Position numbers and translations under genes: made by a program
Notes under the pieces: model-generated
What the model was told of the DNA's origin: nothing
Databases searched by the model: none
What the model saw: only the letters and a program-made list of their open reading frames with translations
Part shown: positions 26,184-35,700 of the stretch, piece by piece
How positions within the stretch are numbered: position 1 is the first letter of the stretch
Layout of the letters: the number at the start of each line of letters is the position of its first letter
DNA from: Treponema sp. OMZ 838
GTDB taxonomy: Bacteria > Spirochaetota > Spirochaetia > Treponematales > Treponemataceae
Assembly (NCBI RefSeq): GCF_000775995.1
Contig: NZ_CP009227.1
Coordinates: 124,001 to 188,000 of the forward strand
Direction: 5' to 3'
Length of the DNA: 64,000 nucleotides

Positions 26184-26459
26184 ATGGAGTTTATACGCCA
26201 AGAAAATAGAATTTATGCCGAAAACGATACCGGAAAAGTTATTGCCGAGGTTACCTTCCCGCAGGAGAGTGATTCGACGGTTTGCCTCGACCATACCTTT
26301 GTTGATAATTCGTTGAGAGGTCAAGGCGTTGCCGGTAAACTTGTTAAAGAAGTCGTAGACTATGCTCAAAAGAACGGAAAAAAAATACGGCCTCAATGCT
26401 CGTATGCAGCTGATTGGTTCAATAAACATTCGGAATACGCGGATTTAGTCGCACATTAA
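26184..26459 (+). CDS. Small GNAT-like N-acyltransferase (GNAT_2/YjdJ type)
   Basis: The 91-residue protein has the short GNAT fold: a GKVIAEVTFP strand, the acetyl-CoA-binding VDNSLRGQGVAGKLV loop and the CSYAADWFNKHSEYADLV tail typical of YjdJ-like proteins. These small enzymes are thought to acylate unknown targets. ATG at 26184 follows AAGGAG; longer starts would begin inside the promoter region. A strong hairpin terminator follows. Confidence 0.8.
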   Translation: MEFIRQENRIYAENDTGKVIAEVTFPQESDSTVCLDHTFVDNSLRGQGVAGKLVKEVVDYAQKNGKKIRPQCSYAADWFNKHSEYADLVAH

Positions 26460-26514
26460 AATTCAACGACTGTCACAATATGTTGGCAGTTGTAGAGCTC
26501 CAAGATATATTAAT

Positions 26515-26555
26515 GAGCATCTCTAAAAACTCAGGTATAGCTTTTAGAGATGCTC
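26515..26555. terminator. Bidirectional hairpin terminator (TCTAAAAAC type)
   Basis: GAGCATCTCTAAAA and TTTTAGAGATGCTC form a 14-bp stem between the convergent GNAT and OmpA-family genes. The same core occurs in other terminators of this window. Confidence 0.8.
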
Positions 26556-26593
26556 TACAATCTTAAGCGGCAGGACAGTGCGGAAAATATCGG

Positions 26594-27868
26594 TTATTTT
26601 TCCAGCACCGTGATTTCAACACGGCGATTCCGTGCTCGGTTCGCTTCCGTAGTATTAGGCGCAATCGGTTTTTCCGCACCAAACCCGCGTGTAAAAACAT
26701 GGTGTTGTTCTCTTACACCGAGTTCTACCAGATAATTTGCAACAGCCGCTGCCCGTTGCTCAGACAGCACCTGCCTTGCTTCAGCCGTACCTGCCAGCGC
26801 CGTATGTCCCGAAATTAATAGCTCATAATCGGGATATGCGCTCAACAGCTTTCCTATTTTTTCAATCTTTTCTTTTTCGGACGGACGAAGTCGTGCCGAA
26901 TCGGGTTCAAATTGAATATTTTCAAGGCTTATCGTGATCCCCTCATCACTTTTTTCTACGGTTGTATTCGAAATACCCATATCCCGGATATGTTTATCGA
27001 GCATTTCCGCTATTTTTTCCTTGTTCATACGCTGCAGCATCGTAATTTCAGCCTGTGCGGTACCGCGATATTCTATTACCGCCCCCGTGTTTAACTCCAT
27101 CATGATGGTAAATACTTCGTCATAATAGGGGAGCATACCTGCATTGCTATCCCAATAGAGGCGTTGCTTAGAATAGCCCATGGTACGGACAGGATACAGC
27201 ATCGGCAATGTTGCGCTTCCGTTTCTTTTATTCTGGATATTTTTTAATGGAATATCATAATAAAGATCATAATTTACTTCTATTAACTGATAGGTTTTTC
27301 CTTCATGCTCGGCAAGACCTTTATATGTGTAAGTAACGTCGATAGGAACGACAAAAGGCTTTTGAATATTAAAGTTATCCCGCAGATCGTGTGCTTCGCT
27401 TGCAGTGTGCTGCCAACTTTCCCCTATTTTTACATCATGCTGAGGGAAAACCGGCACATTCCGCACCACCGGCATAAAATACTGTTCATCGATGGTGTAA
27501 ATACCGAACTCATCTCGGCGGAATACGCTCGGATATTCGCGTCCCCACGAGAACGTCCTGTTGCTGTTTTGCTCACTTGTCATAAAAGTACAGGTATGAA
27601 GCGCGGAGGAAGGCTGTCCGTTTGATGCCGGTTGAACATCCGACACTTCCACGGTAACACGGTTGGTGATATAAGCCTGATGCGCAAATTGCCCGTTCAA
27701 ATACACATCTTCAGTAACGGTAGAATTGATTCGGTAGGTATCCCCATCCCTAAAGTTGAACCGGAAGATTTCTGCATGCAGCGGAGATAATCCTCCTATT
27801 ACAAAAAAAACGCTCAAAAAGAGAAGGCGTGAAAAACGCATCCGGGGAAAATGTTTAAGCCTGTTCAT
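26594..27868 (-). CDS. OmpA-family protein with N-terminal beta-rich domain
   Basis: The 424-residue protein has a signal peptide ending near LSPLHA, a beta-rich region of about 270 residues (RFNFRDGDTYRINSTVTEDVYLNG ...) and a C-terminal OmpA peptidoglycan-binding domain. The last shows ISLENIQFEPDSARL, ISGHTALAGT and the NRRVEITV motif. It probably anchors an outer-membrane or periplasmic module to the wall. The start could be ATG 27866-27868 or ATG 27839-27841; both keep a signal peptide. The N-terminal domain is unrecognised beyond its beta-strand pattern. Confidence 0.75.
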   Translation of the reverse strand: MNRLKHFPRMRFSRLLFLSVFFVIGGLSPLHAEIFRFNFRDGDTYRINSTVTEDVYLNGQFAHQAYITNRVTVEVSDVQPASNGQPSSALHTCTFMTSEQNSNRTFSWGREYPSVFRRDEFGIYTIDEQYFMPVVRNVPVFPQHDVKIGESWQHTASEAHDLRDNFNIQKPFVVPIDVTYTYKGLAEHEGKTYQLIEVNYDLYYDIPLKNIQNKRNGSATLPMLYPVRTMGYSKQRLYWDSNAGMLPYYDEVFTIMMELNTGAVIEYRGTAQAEITMLQRMNKEKIAEMLDKHIRDMGISNTTVEKSDEGITISLENIQFEPDSARLRPSEKEKIEKIGKLLSAYPDYELLISGHTALAGTAEARQVLSEQRAAAVANYLVELGVREQHHVFTRGFGAEKPIAPNTTEANRARNRRVEITVLEK

Positions 27869-27923
27869 AGTACTCGAAAAAGAAAAAAGTAATTGCATAC
27901 CGTACCCTAATATTTTCATAATT

Positions 27924-28061
27924 TTTTGTAAATATGTAACCTTTCTTTTTTGTCTGTTTAAGTGGTGTATATTGCGATACGTACTATCAAAGAGTATTCA
28001 ATGTACCTCCTTTACAGTTGCCCTGTAGGATTTTTTCCTCCTTTTGCCTACAGGGTTTTTT
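27924..28061 (+). ncRNA. Candidate small RNA with two anti-Shine-Dalgarno motifs
   Basis: The only clear signal in the 334-base gap 27869-28202 is on the plus strand: a strong terminator (CCCTGTAGG / CCTACAGGG, 28021-28055, then T6) with no coding frame before it. The transcript would carry CCTCCTTT at 28006-28013 and CCTCCTTTT in the terminator loop at 28037-28045, complementary to AAGGAGG ribosome-binding sites. Possible promoter: TTGCAT near 27894 and CATAAT about 18 bases on. The start is a guess. Confidence 0.4.
28021..28061 (+). terminator. Canonical rho-independent terminator on plus strand
   Basis: A 9-bp GC-rich stem with an unusually C/T-rich 17-base loop is followed by six T and more T-rich sequence. 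No plus-strand gene ends nearby, which suggests a small RNA. Confidence 0.75.
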
Positions 28062-28154
28062 CTTTTTCAAGCCCTCCAGATAATGAACACCTAGCATTCG
28101 CTTCAAAGCTGACAGTGCAGGTGAATTGAATGTTCACCACCCGTTATATATAAA

Positions 28155-28188
28155 AAACCTCTAAAAACCGTTGAGTTTTTAGAGGTTT
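28155..28188 (-). terminator. Terminator after peroxiredoxin gene (TCTAAAAAC type)
   Basis: AAACCTCTAAAAAC / GTTTTTAGAGGTTT form a 14-bp stem, followed on the minus strand by TTTATATA, 14 bases beyond the peroxiredoxin stop. Confidence 0.85.
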
Positions 28189-28202
28189 GCAAGCAGCCGC
28201 TT

Positions 28203-28769
28203 TTAGATTTTTCCAACTAAGTCAATAGAAGGATACAGCGTTTTTTCACCGGGATGCCATTTTGCGGGACATACCTGATCGCCGTGTGCGGCAGTAAACT
28301 GAGCAGCTTGAACCTTGCGCAGTAATTCGGAAGCATCGCGACCGATACTGTTATCGTGTACTTCATACGCTCTAATGATACCGTCAGGGTCAATGACAAA
28401 AGAACCGCGGAGTGCGACCCATGTCTCAGGTACAAGGATACCCAACGAAGCAGCAAAAACACCCGCTTTATCGGCAATCATTTCATAAGGTAAAGCACTG
28501 ATTGTTGCACTTGCATCAGCCCATGCCTTATGTACAAACTCGCTGTCGGTAGAGACGGAAAATACCTTGCATCCGATTTCTTGAAATTCGGGATACAGCT
28601 TACCTAAATCGGCTAATTCGGTCGGACACACAAATGTAAAGTCTGCGGGATAAAACATAAACACAGACCAATTACCCAACAACGATTTACTTGATACCGT
28701 GGTAAACTTTCCTTTGCAGTAGGCAGGCAGGGTAAAATCAATAATCTTTGTTCCGATTAAATTTTCCAT
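28203..28769 (-). CDS. ahpC: Peroxiredoxin (AhpC/Prx1 type, 2-Cys)
   Basis: The 188-residue protein shows the peroxidatic motif YPADFTFVCPTEL, the WADASATISALPYEMIADKAG segment typical of AhpC and a resolving-cysteine motif GDQVCPAKW near the C-terminus. It reduces hydrogen peroxide and organic peroxides; its reductant is probably thioredoxin, since no AhpF gene is seen here. RBS GGAGCA lies ahead of the ATG. A near-palindromic AT-rich dyad (28791-28813) upstream suggests control by a Fur/PerR-type repressor, and a terminator closes the unit. Confidence 0.93.
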   Translation of the reverse strand: MENLIGTKIIDFTLPAYCKGKFTTVSSKSLLGNWSVFMFYPADFTFVCPTELADLGKLYPEFQEIGCKVFSVSTDSEFVHKAWADASATISALPYEMIADKAGVFAASLGILVPETWVALRGSFVIDPDGIIRAYEVHDNSIGRDASELLRKVQAAQFTAAHGDQVCPAKWHPGEKTLYPSIDLVGKI

Positions 28770-28790
28770 AAAATGCTCCTATAACTTGAA

Positions 28791-28813
28791 ATAATAATCG
28801 TTACGATGATAAT
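28791..28813. promoter_or_regulatory. Operator-like dyad upstream of the peroxiredoxin gene
   Basis: Arms ATAATAATCGT and ACGATGATAAT are reverse complements at 9 of 11 positions around one central base, about 20 bases before the start codon. Size and AT-rich arms resemble Fur/PerR boxes; the regulator is inferred. Confidence 0.5.
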
Positions 28814-28892
28814 GAAAGCCCCTCTAAATGTCTAGTACGCGCTAACCGCGGTATTGAGTTTTTTATGTAATCCGCCGATATTGTAGACGAAT

Positions 28893-29711
28893 ATGCCTAA
28901 GCGTTGTTATTCCGTCTGTCTTTTTATTTTTTCTCTTGCGGTGTTCTCCGTCCATTCATCAGATACGCTCCATATATTGGAGAAAGGCGAAACACTCTAT
29001 GCACTCAGCCGCAAGTACTCGGTGCCGGTTGCTATCCTCCTAGAGCGGAATAACATTAGCGATGCGGGGAAAATTACGGTTGGGCAAAAAATCTATATTC
29101 CCGAAACATATACAATACAAAAAGGAGATACACTTTACAGTATTGCAAAAAAATTCTCCGTTACTGTCGAAGCTCTGAGGAAAGCGAATAGTCTTTCGGA
29201 CTCTGCCGTCTTAAAAGTCGGAAAAATATTGATTGTGCCGGAAAGAGAAAAAACAGCCGTTGCTGCAGTTCCCAAAAATACTGCGACCACTCAACAAAAT
29301 GCTCAAGCTTCATGGGAGGATCCGCGCTCTTACATAAAAAAATCAATCGATAAAAACCTGCTGTGGCCGGTTTCCGTTGTCGATATTTCGTATCTTTCCG
29401 GGAAACTCTACGGCGTTGCTATCGATTCGACAGCGAATGCTCCCGTACAAGCTATCGCTTCGGGGCGTGTCATTTCAATCGGTCCGCACCGAGGATACGG
29501 GCAGGTCATCTTTATTCAATCAAAAACAAAACACGTCTATGTATACGGAGGGTTGGCACAGATACTCCCGCAAGCGGGTGCGCATATTACCGTCGGTCAA
29601 AAACTCGGTACTCTTGCCGCAGACTCCCTCACCGGTACACCGCGTCTTTATTTTATGGTATACGCAAACAATAAACCGCTTGATCCTGCAAAGGCTCCGC
29701 GCGGCAAATAA
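28893..29711 (+). CDS. Two LysM repeats plus degenerate M23 (LytM-like) domain, exported
   Basis: The 272-residue protein has a signal peptide (to about residue 22), two LysM repeats (about 25-70 and 72-116: HILEKGETLYALSRKYSVP and YTIQKGDTLYSIAKKFSVT) and a C-terminal M23 fold. The metal-binding His/Asp positions are lost: the usual LHFE becomes LYFMVY and the first HxxxD site is absent. Such degenerate LytM factors (EnvC/NlpD type) activate amidases rather than cutting peptidoglycan, and an Amidase_3 gene lies at 3501-4535. The lysR gene follows after 28 bases. Confidence 0.85.
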   Translation: MPKRCYSVCLFIFSLAVFSVHSSDTLHILEKGETLYALSRKYSVPVAILLERNNISDAGKITVGQKIYIPETYTIQKGDTLYSIAKKFSVTVEALRKANSLSDSAVLKVGKILIVPEREKTAVAAVPKNTATTQQNAQASWEDPRSYIKKSIDKNLLWPVSVVDISYLSGKLYGVAIDSTANAPVQAIASGRVISIGPHRGYGQVIFIQSKTKHVYVYGGLAQILPQAGAHITVGQKLGTLAADSLTGTPRLYFMVYANNKPLDPAKAPRGK

Positions 29712-29739
29712 AACCGTAGAGTTACCCGTTGGAGAAAAT

Positions 29740-30651
29740 ATGGAATTCAAGCACCTTGAAGTATTTGTAAAGCTGGTCGAAAACCTGAGCTTTTCTGCAG
29801 CGGCGGAAGAACTGAATATTTCGCAGCCGACGGTCAGCCTGCACATTAAGCAGCTTGAGGAAGAACTCGACACGCCGCTGTTTATCCGTTCCACGCGGGA
29901 GCTGAAAATTACGGAAGAGGGAACAATACTCTACCGCGAAGCAAAGGATTTGCTGCAACAGCGTTCGTCGCTTATCGATCGTTTTATCAATCCAAACCGA
30001 AAGATAGTACGGCTCGGCTCATCTACCATTCCGACGGGCTATATTCTCCCTTTTATATTAAGCCGGTTCAGAAGAGACCACCCCAATATTCTTATCCAAG
30101 TAGAAGAACAAAACAGCTACGAAACGATTAAGAGGATTTCCGCCCGAAAGGTTGATGCAGGAATTGTCGGCATGAAAACCGATGATGAAAACTGCGAATT
30201 CCGGCCGATTTATCAGGATGAGTTTGTCTTTATCACACCCAATATTCCCTATTATCGAGCTTTACAGCAGACAAAGCCTGATTTAAAGCGGCTCGCACAG
30301 GAACCGCTCATCGTACGGGAAAGCGGATCTGCGGTAAAGCAAAATATGGAACTCATGCTCAACGCTGCAAATATTTCTATAGAATCGCTCCATATTATCA
30401 CCTCGATTAACAATATCGAAGTGATAAAGCGGCTCGTTGCGCAGGGAGCAGGTACTTCATTTATTTCCAAAATTGCCGTAGACGATATGATTGACCGCGG
30501 AGAACTGCTTGCATTCTCTCTTGAGCATATACCGCACCGATACCGCGATCTTTATCTTGTATGGAATAAAAAGATTACGCTTCCGGCATATTTGCAGGAG
30601 TTTTTAAACTGCGCTCTTGAATACTCTCAAAATAAGTTTTCAAAAAGTTGA
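29740..30651 (+). CDS. LysR-family transcriptional regulator
   Basis: The 303-residue protein has the N-terminal LysR helix-turn-helix (FKHLEVFVKLVENLSFSAAAEELNISQPTVS) and a periplasmic-binding-like effector domain. ATG at 29740-29742 follows GGAG; an in-frame extension upstream overlaps the LysM gene and is not real. Its sequence is like LysR proteins that accompany selenium metabolism in anaerobes, but that resemblance is from memory. A hairpin terminator starts at its stop codon. Targets are unknown. Confidence 0.85.
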   Translation: MEFKHLEVFVKLVENLSFSAAAEELNISQPTVSLHIKQLEEELDTPLFIRSTRELKITEEGTILYREAKDLLQQRSSLIDRFINPNRKIVRLGSSTIPTGYILPFILSRFRRDHPNILIQVEEQNSYETIKRISARKVDAGIVGMKTDDENCEFRPIYQDEFVFITPNIPYYRALQQTKPDLKRLAQEPLIVRESGSAVKQNMELMLNAANISIESLHIITSINNIEVIKRLVAQGAGTSFISKIAVDDMIDRGELLAFSLEHIPHRYRDLYLVWNKKITLPAYLQEFLNCALEYSQNKFSKS

Positions 30652-30679
30652 GGGCATCTCTCTCTTTTAAGGATGCCCT
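30651..30679. terminator. Hairpin terminator between lysR and ccdA
   Basis: AGGGCATC / GATGCCCT arms with a T-rich loop lie between convergent genes, starting at the lysR stop. Confidence 0.7.
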
Positions 30680-30695
30680 TGAGTTTAAACAATCC

Positions 30696-31499
30696 CTAAA
30701 CACCTTGGAACAGCAGCCAGCGGGCAAGTACACCGGCAATAGTGCTAAACGGAGGAGTTCCCGTCTGCGCATATTCTTCAAGCGCATAGCCTATCTTTAC
30801 AAAGAAGGTTGTAATACTCGCTAAACCGGCAGTTACCATCAATATACCGAAGAAGATAATCAGCAATCCGGCAGTTATCTTAACTCCGCGCGTATGCCGC
30901 TTGAACCACTGCAACACCGGTTCCGCTTTATCAAAAAACAATCCTACCAACAAGAAAGGAATTCCAAGCCCGAGCGAATACGCCCCAAGCAAAAAGGCGG
31001 CTTTTGCGATATTACCTGCCTGAGCCGCAAAGAGCAGAATAGACGACAATATCGGCCCGATACAGGGACTCCATCCGGCGGCAAACAACATACCGAATAC
31101 AAAAGCCTTTGAAAAACTTGCGGCAGTGTTCGGCGCCTGTGCTTTTATCTCTCCGCGTAAAAAAGGGATAAAATCGAAGAGCATATTAAGACCGAGCAGA
31201 ATAACAACTACCCCAGCCCCCCGCATAATCATACGCGGTACGGAACTGCCGATAAAGCGTGCACCCGTACCGAAAAGAATAGCGAGCAGCACAAACACCA
31301 CCGTGAATCCCAGTACAAAGCTGACACTTCGCAGAAAAAGGCGCATACGGCCGCTGCCGCCTTCACGGATTTCGGTCAAAGATTCACCGGAAATAAACGA
31401 AAGATAAACCGGAATGAGCGGCAAGACGCAAGGGCTTAAAAATGAAAGCAGTCCTGCAAAAAAAGCCCCGAACAGGCCGGGAAGAGAGGCACTACCCAT
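30696..31499 (-). CDS. ccdA: Cytochrome c biogenesis/thiol transporter CcdA (DsbD-beta family)
   Basis: The 267-residue protein has six or more membrane helices and the two conserved cysteines in SPCVLPLIP and SPCIGP. CcdA carries electrons from cytoplasmic thioredoxin across the membrane to periplasmic thiol proteins. The gene overlaps the upstream TlpA-like lipoprotein gene by 8 bases, so the lipoprotein is probably its partner. No cytochrome c maturation gene is in the window; peroxide or disulfide repair in the periplasm is more likely. Confidence 0.9.
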   Translation of the reverse strand: MGSASLPGLFGAFFAGLLSFLSPCVLPLIPVYLSFISGESLTEIREGGSGRMRLFLRSVSFVLGFTVVFVLLAILFGTGARFIGSSVPRMIMRGAGVVVILLGLNMLFDFIPFLRGEIKAQAPNTAASFSKAFVFGMLFAAGWSPCIGPILSSILLFAAQAGNIAKAAFLLGAYSLGLGIPFLLVGLFFDKAEPVLQWFKRHTRGVKITAGLLIIFFGILMVTAGLASITTFFVKIGYALEEYAQTGTPPFSTIAGVLARWLLFQGV

Positions 31500-32121
31500 C
31501 AGCCAGTTCCTTAAGCAGTTTTATCAATTCCGCTTGGTCATATTCCATCGCCCCGATACGCGCAGCAATAACCTTTCCTTCTTTATTAACCAGATAGGTA
31601 GAAGGGAGACCGCGTGCCGCAAAAATGGACGACAATTCGTTCGATTCATCCAAATAGATAGGGAATGTATACTTATTTTTTTCGATAAAAGACGCCACCT
31701 GTGAACGATGCTCACCGGCATCGACAGCTACGATCCGGAAGTTTGTACCGCTCATCTGCTTGTACAGACGCTCGATAGAGGGCATTTCGGCACGGCACGG
31801 CGGACACCATGTCGCCCAAAAATTGAGGAGCGTGATATTACCGATAAAATCGCTCACTTTGACAGACTCACCCTTAAGTGCCGGTATGGGTGCCGCTATC
31901 GGCAGATCAATCGGCTGGTCATACACATAAAACCCGAGCGAACTGAGTGCCGAGACGGGATCGGTATGTTGAGCCGCAGAGGTCGGCACTGCCGCAGAAG
32001 CAGCGGCGCTTGACTGAGCCCTCGAATCCGGCGTTGTAACAGGAGCGGCGGCCTGCGCTTGTTTCGCGGAACAGCCGAACGCAAAAATACTAAAAACAAG
32101 ACATAAAGATAATATTTTCAT
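31492..32121 (-). CDS. TlpA/ResA-like thioredoxin lipoprotein
   Basis: The protein of about 209 residues has a lipobox (FAFGC), an Ala/Ser/Pro-rich linker and a thioredoxin fold with the active site WATWCPPCR, plus GLPSTYLVNKEG. It would reduce or isomerise disulfides in the periplasm or outer face, recharged by CcdA. ATG at 32119-32121 is preferred; a GTG two codons upstream is possible and no good ribosome-binding site is seen. It is the first gene of the pair with ccdA. Confidence 0.87.
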   Translation of the reverse strand: MKILSLCLVFSIFAFGCSAKQAQAAAPVTTPDSRAQSSAAASAAVPTSAAQHTDPVSALSSLGFYVYDQPIDLPIAAPIPALKGESVKVSDFIGNITLLNFWATWCPPCRAEMPSIERLYKQMSGTNFRIVAVDAGEHRSQVASFIEKNKYTFPIYLDESNELSSIFAARGLPSTYLVNKEGKVIAARIGAMEYDQAELIKLLKELADG

Positions 32122-32283
32122 GCACACAAAATAGTATATTTACGCCAAGAAGTCAAATATTCGGAATGATTTTTAATTAAATAATTCAGCAGCAGGGCAA
32201 ATGCATTAGGTAGAGTAGAGCAAAAGTGCAAAATAATTGGGGCGACTAGAAACAGTCTGATGCGTTTGCACGATAGGTTCCTT

Positions 32284-32426
32284 AAAATTCAACAGTCGAA
32301 CAAAATATCAATTTTTGAGACCGTTGAATTCGTGCGCGATAGCGCACACGTCAATAAGCGATGTTTGCGTAAGCAAACTCGCAGCGTTTTTCAGCCGCGC
32401 TATTTCAGCGGCTGAAAATAAACCTT
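32284..32426 (-). repeat. Hairpin-rich dispersed repeat, copy 1
   Basis: In minus orientation it starts AAGGTTTA and ends GAATTTT, containing GAGTTTGC-GCAAAC and TGTGCGC-GCGCACG hairpins joined by CGCTTATTGACG. The same order is found at 42131-42276 (plus strand). The rest of the gap 32128-32283 shows nothing recognisable. Confidence 0.75.
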
Positions 32427-32487
32427 GACTTTTTTTCACTCCTATTGTATACATATAACATATTTGCAGTGAACACTGCGAGTTCAA

Positions 32488-32561
32488 GAGATCGTAGCTC
32501 ATTTGGATAGAGCAACTGCCTTCTAAGCAGTAGGTGGCGGGTTCGAATCCCGCCGGTCTCA
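32488..32561 (+). tRNA. tRNA-Arg (anticodon UCU)
   Basis: The cloverleaf is complete: acceptor GAGATCG/CGGTCTC, D-arm GCTC/GAGC, anticodon loop CTTCTAA (anticodon TCT) and T-arm GCGGG-TTCGAAT-CCCGC. CCA is not encoded. Confidence 0.95.
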
Positions 32562-32790
32562 TCTTATCATCCCGCCGGCTTCCGATAGCAAAGATACTTC
32601 ATATTATCTTTTTTACCTTTCATCTGCACAAATAATCAACTCAAAATTTTCTTCCGGGCGATTATCCCAATAGCCGTGAAATACCGTGTTGTATATTCAC
32701 TGTGGCTCTTGTATAATAATAGAAGCATTTATAAACCTTTAGTTTTTAAGTGGCCCAACTACTGATGAGTTGAATGGAGTACAAAGAGCG

Positions 32791-35700
32791 ATGAAAAAAT
32801 CCGGTATTGTTTTAATGATTATAACCCTGGCAGCCCTTATCGCCGGCTGCGGCAAAGGTTCAAGTTCGGGCGATGCGAATCAAAAAGCGTATATCGCAAA
32901 GCTGCAAGAACAGACGCAGCGCAAGTACAATGATCCGAATATTTCGGATTTTGAAAAGCAGTTTTTACCGCAGTATGCAATAGAAACGCCCGAACCCGAA
33001 CAGAACTCCAAGATACCGGCGTTTAAAGCGCCCGCGCCGCAATCATCGGCAAAAGATGTCTCGGTTATTCCCGGAGTACGGGCGCTTACGGCATATAAAA
33101 CCTCCTATACGCCTCAATTGACGGCAGAGACCGGCGAGCAAACGAAAGGCGTAGCGGAAACCATCGATCTCCCGCAGAGCGGAGCGCTCACGGTTGCCGA
33201 TTGGGGACCAAAAGGCAAGATTCCCGCGGCGGTAACCTCGCCGTCCTTTTATGTCGTGTTCTCGCTGCCGGTTAAGGCAATCGGCGCCCTCGGCAAACCG
33301 GAAACGGAGTCTCCATACCTATCGATTAGTCCTGCCGTAAAAGGCATATTCCGCTGGTACGGCTCGCGGTACCTTGCTTTTGAACCTGAAGAAAACCTTA
33401 AACCCGGACAGAAATACACGATAACCGTTAAAGACAGCGTACGGGCGCTCAACGGAAAACAAATAGAAGGGAAAAGACAGTTCACCGTTACCAGCGAAGT
33501 GCTCCGAATCACCTATTCTCAGCCCGGCTATATGCTGCGGAAAAACTCCGACCGGTGGATACCCATCAACACCGACAACCTGATTCCGGAAGCGGCAAAC
33601 GATGTGCAGCTCAGCTTCAATTATCCGGTTCAGCCTGCCGAACTGCAATCGATTCTTTCCGTATCGGTACAAGAAGCCGGAAAACAAGCGGTTCCATACC
33701 GCTATACCGTCACCCGCCCCGAAGGGGAAAACGACTTTACCGTATTGGTGAATATCAATGGAAAAATCCCCTTTAATGCAACGGTTACCGTAGCGGCAAA
33801 GCGTCCGGACGGTTCTCTCACCACGGCGCAATACCATACGCTCAAGCCGTTTACCTGCAAGGACGCATCGGTTTATCATAACGACTACGGCTATAAAAAC
33901 CCGATAGCCCTCCGGTTCTCCCATCCGGTAGATAAAAAGACCGTACTCAACAATATTTCCATAAAACCGGCGCTTACATTCGGTGAAAAAAACATCGAAG
34001 TGCACAATGCAACATCGTACTATTCAACCGTACTTATTCACGGCTTGCCGGTCGCACCCCAAGAAACATACACCGTTACCGTACAAAACGGCATAAGGGA
34101 TACCTACGGCAGAGCTCTTGCCTCCGCAGCGTCCTATACGGTTACCGTTCCCGATGCGCCGAGCTTTGTGCAGTTTACCGATACGGGACATCTGATGCTG
34201 GAAGCGGCGTATCCGCATAAATACCTGTTTGAATATCAAAATATCCTTTCCCCGTCGGACTATGCAATCGCAAAAACCGGCAACCCGCTTAATCTTTCCA
34301 GCTGGGGAGATGCATACAACCGTTCAAAGGCTATAGCCTTAAACGCATCAGTGCGGAATAAACGGCAGTTTGAACTCGCCGACCTTGACCCCTACCTTGA
34401 AAACGGCAAGGGATTTGTACGAATCGATTCGGCAGTAACGCTCCCGCCTTATTCAGCACGAGATAAAAAACCGTGGGTCAGCCGCCGAACTTCGACCGTG
34501 CAGGTAACGGACATCGGCATTACCGTCCGTTCCGCGCTCAATAAAACCGTCGTGCTGGTTTCTAAGCTCTCGACAGGGGAACCCGTTGAAGGCGCTTCGG
34601 TATACCTGTACGACGCAAAAACCGATAAGGATGAAGCGGTCAGCCCCGAAGAAGGTGCGCAAGAATCCTTTGCCTCCGGCACCACCGATAAAGAAGGGCT
34701 TGCCGTCCTTCCATACGGAAGTAACAGTATCCGCTTCTTCCGCAACGCGAAAAATTATGCTGCCGTATTTGTAGAAAAAGACGGAGATAAAGCTGTTTTC
34801 TATCCGCATACCCACAGCCCGTGGCGCTTCGATATTCCTGCAGCGTACTATCCGTCGGAAGTTGCTGAAACACATCAGCGGACATTCCTTTTTTCAGACA
34901 GAGGGCTGTATAAACCCGGAGAAACGGTCTCGTTCAGAGGTATCGACCGCACACAAACATTCAATACCTTCACGCCGTACGAGGGGCAGTACATCGTTAC
35001 GTTATCCGGTTATTCATCGGAAGGTGATGAGGTCGACGTTGCAGAACAAGAAGGTACCTGTACCGATTCGGGGAGCTTTTGGGGAGCATTCGAGTTACCG
35101 GAAGATTTAGCGCCCGGATCTTACAGCCTGACCTACCGGCGGGCTGACGATGCAAACAGCCGAACGCAGGAATGCCCCATCACCGTCGCATATTTTGAAA
35201 AGCTGAAATTTCAGGCGGAAGTAACTATGCCGCAGCAGCCGGTCATTATGGGAGATACCGTCAAAGCGGCAGTATCCGCCTCGTACCTTTCGGGCGGGGG
35301 GCTTGGCAAGGCTGCATACAGCGGAAGCTGGATGCGTCAAGGCGCCTCTTTCAGCCCTCAACATACGGCATTAAAGGACTATCGGTTTGGAGTAGAAGGC
35401 TACGGTATCGATCATGTTGCATCGTTTTCCGGAAAACTGTCGAACACGGGTACGGCGGAACTTTCCTGCCAAGCGGCGGCTTCGGAAGGCATTATCGGCC
35501 TCCCCTATCGCTACAGCGCCGAGGTTTCGATAACCGACATCAGCAATCAGCAAATTTCCGCACGGAATACCGTTATGGTGCATCCGGCAGCGCTCTACAT
35601 CGGGCTTGCACGGCCTGAAAACCTTACCGGCTTTGCGCAAAAGGGGCAAAAGCTCACCTTCCCGTTCATCCTCGCCTCCCCCGACGGCAATCCGCTTGGC

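Noticed and set aside
29377-29739. N-terminal extension of the LysR regulator
   Set aside because: It overlaps the LysM/M23 gene in another frame; the true start with a ribosome-binding site is at 29740.
32308-32562. An 84-residue minus-strand ORF across tRNA-Arg
   Set aside because: It is antisense to the tRNA and runs through the repeat element; composition fits non-coding sequence.
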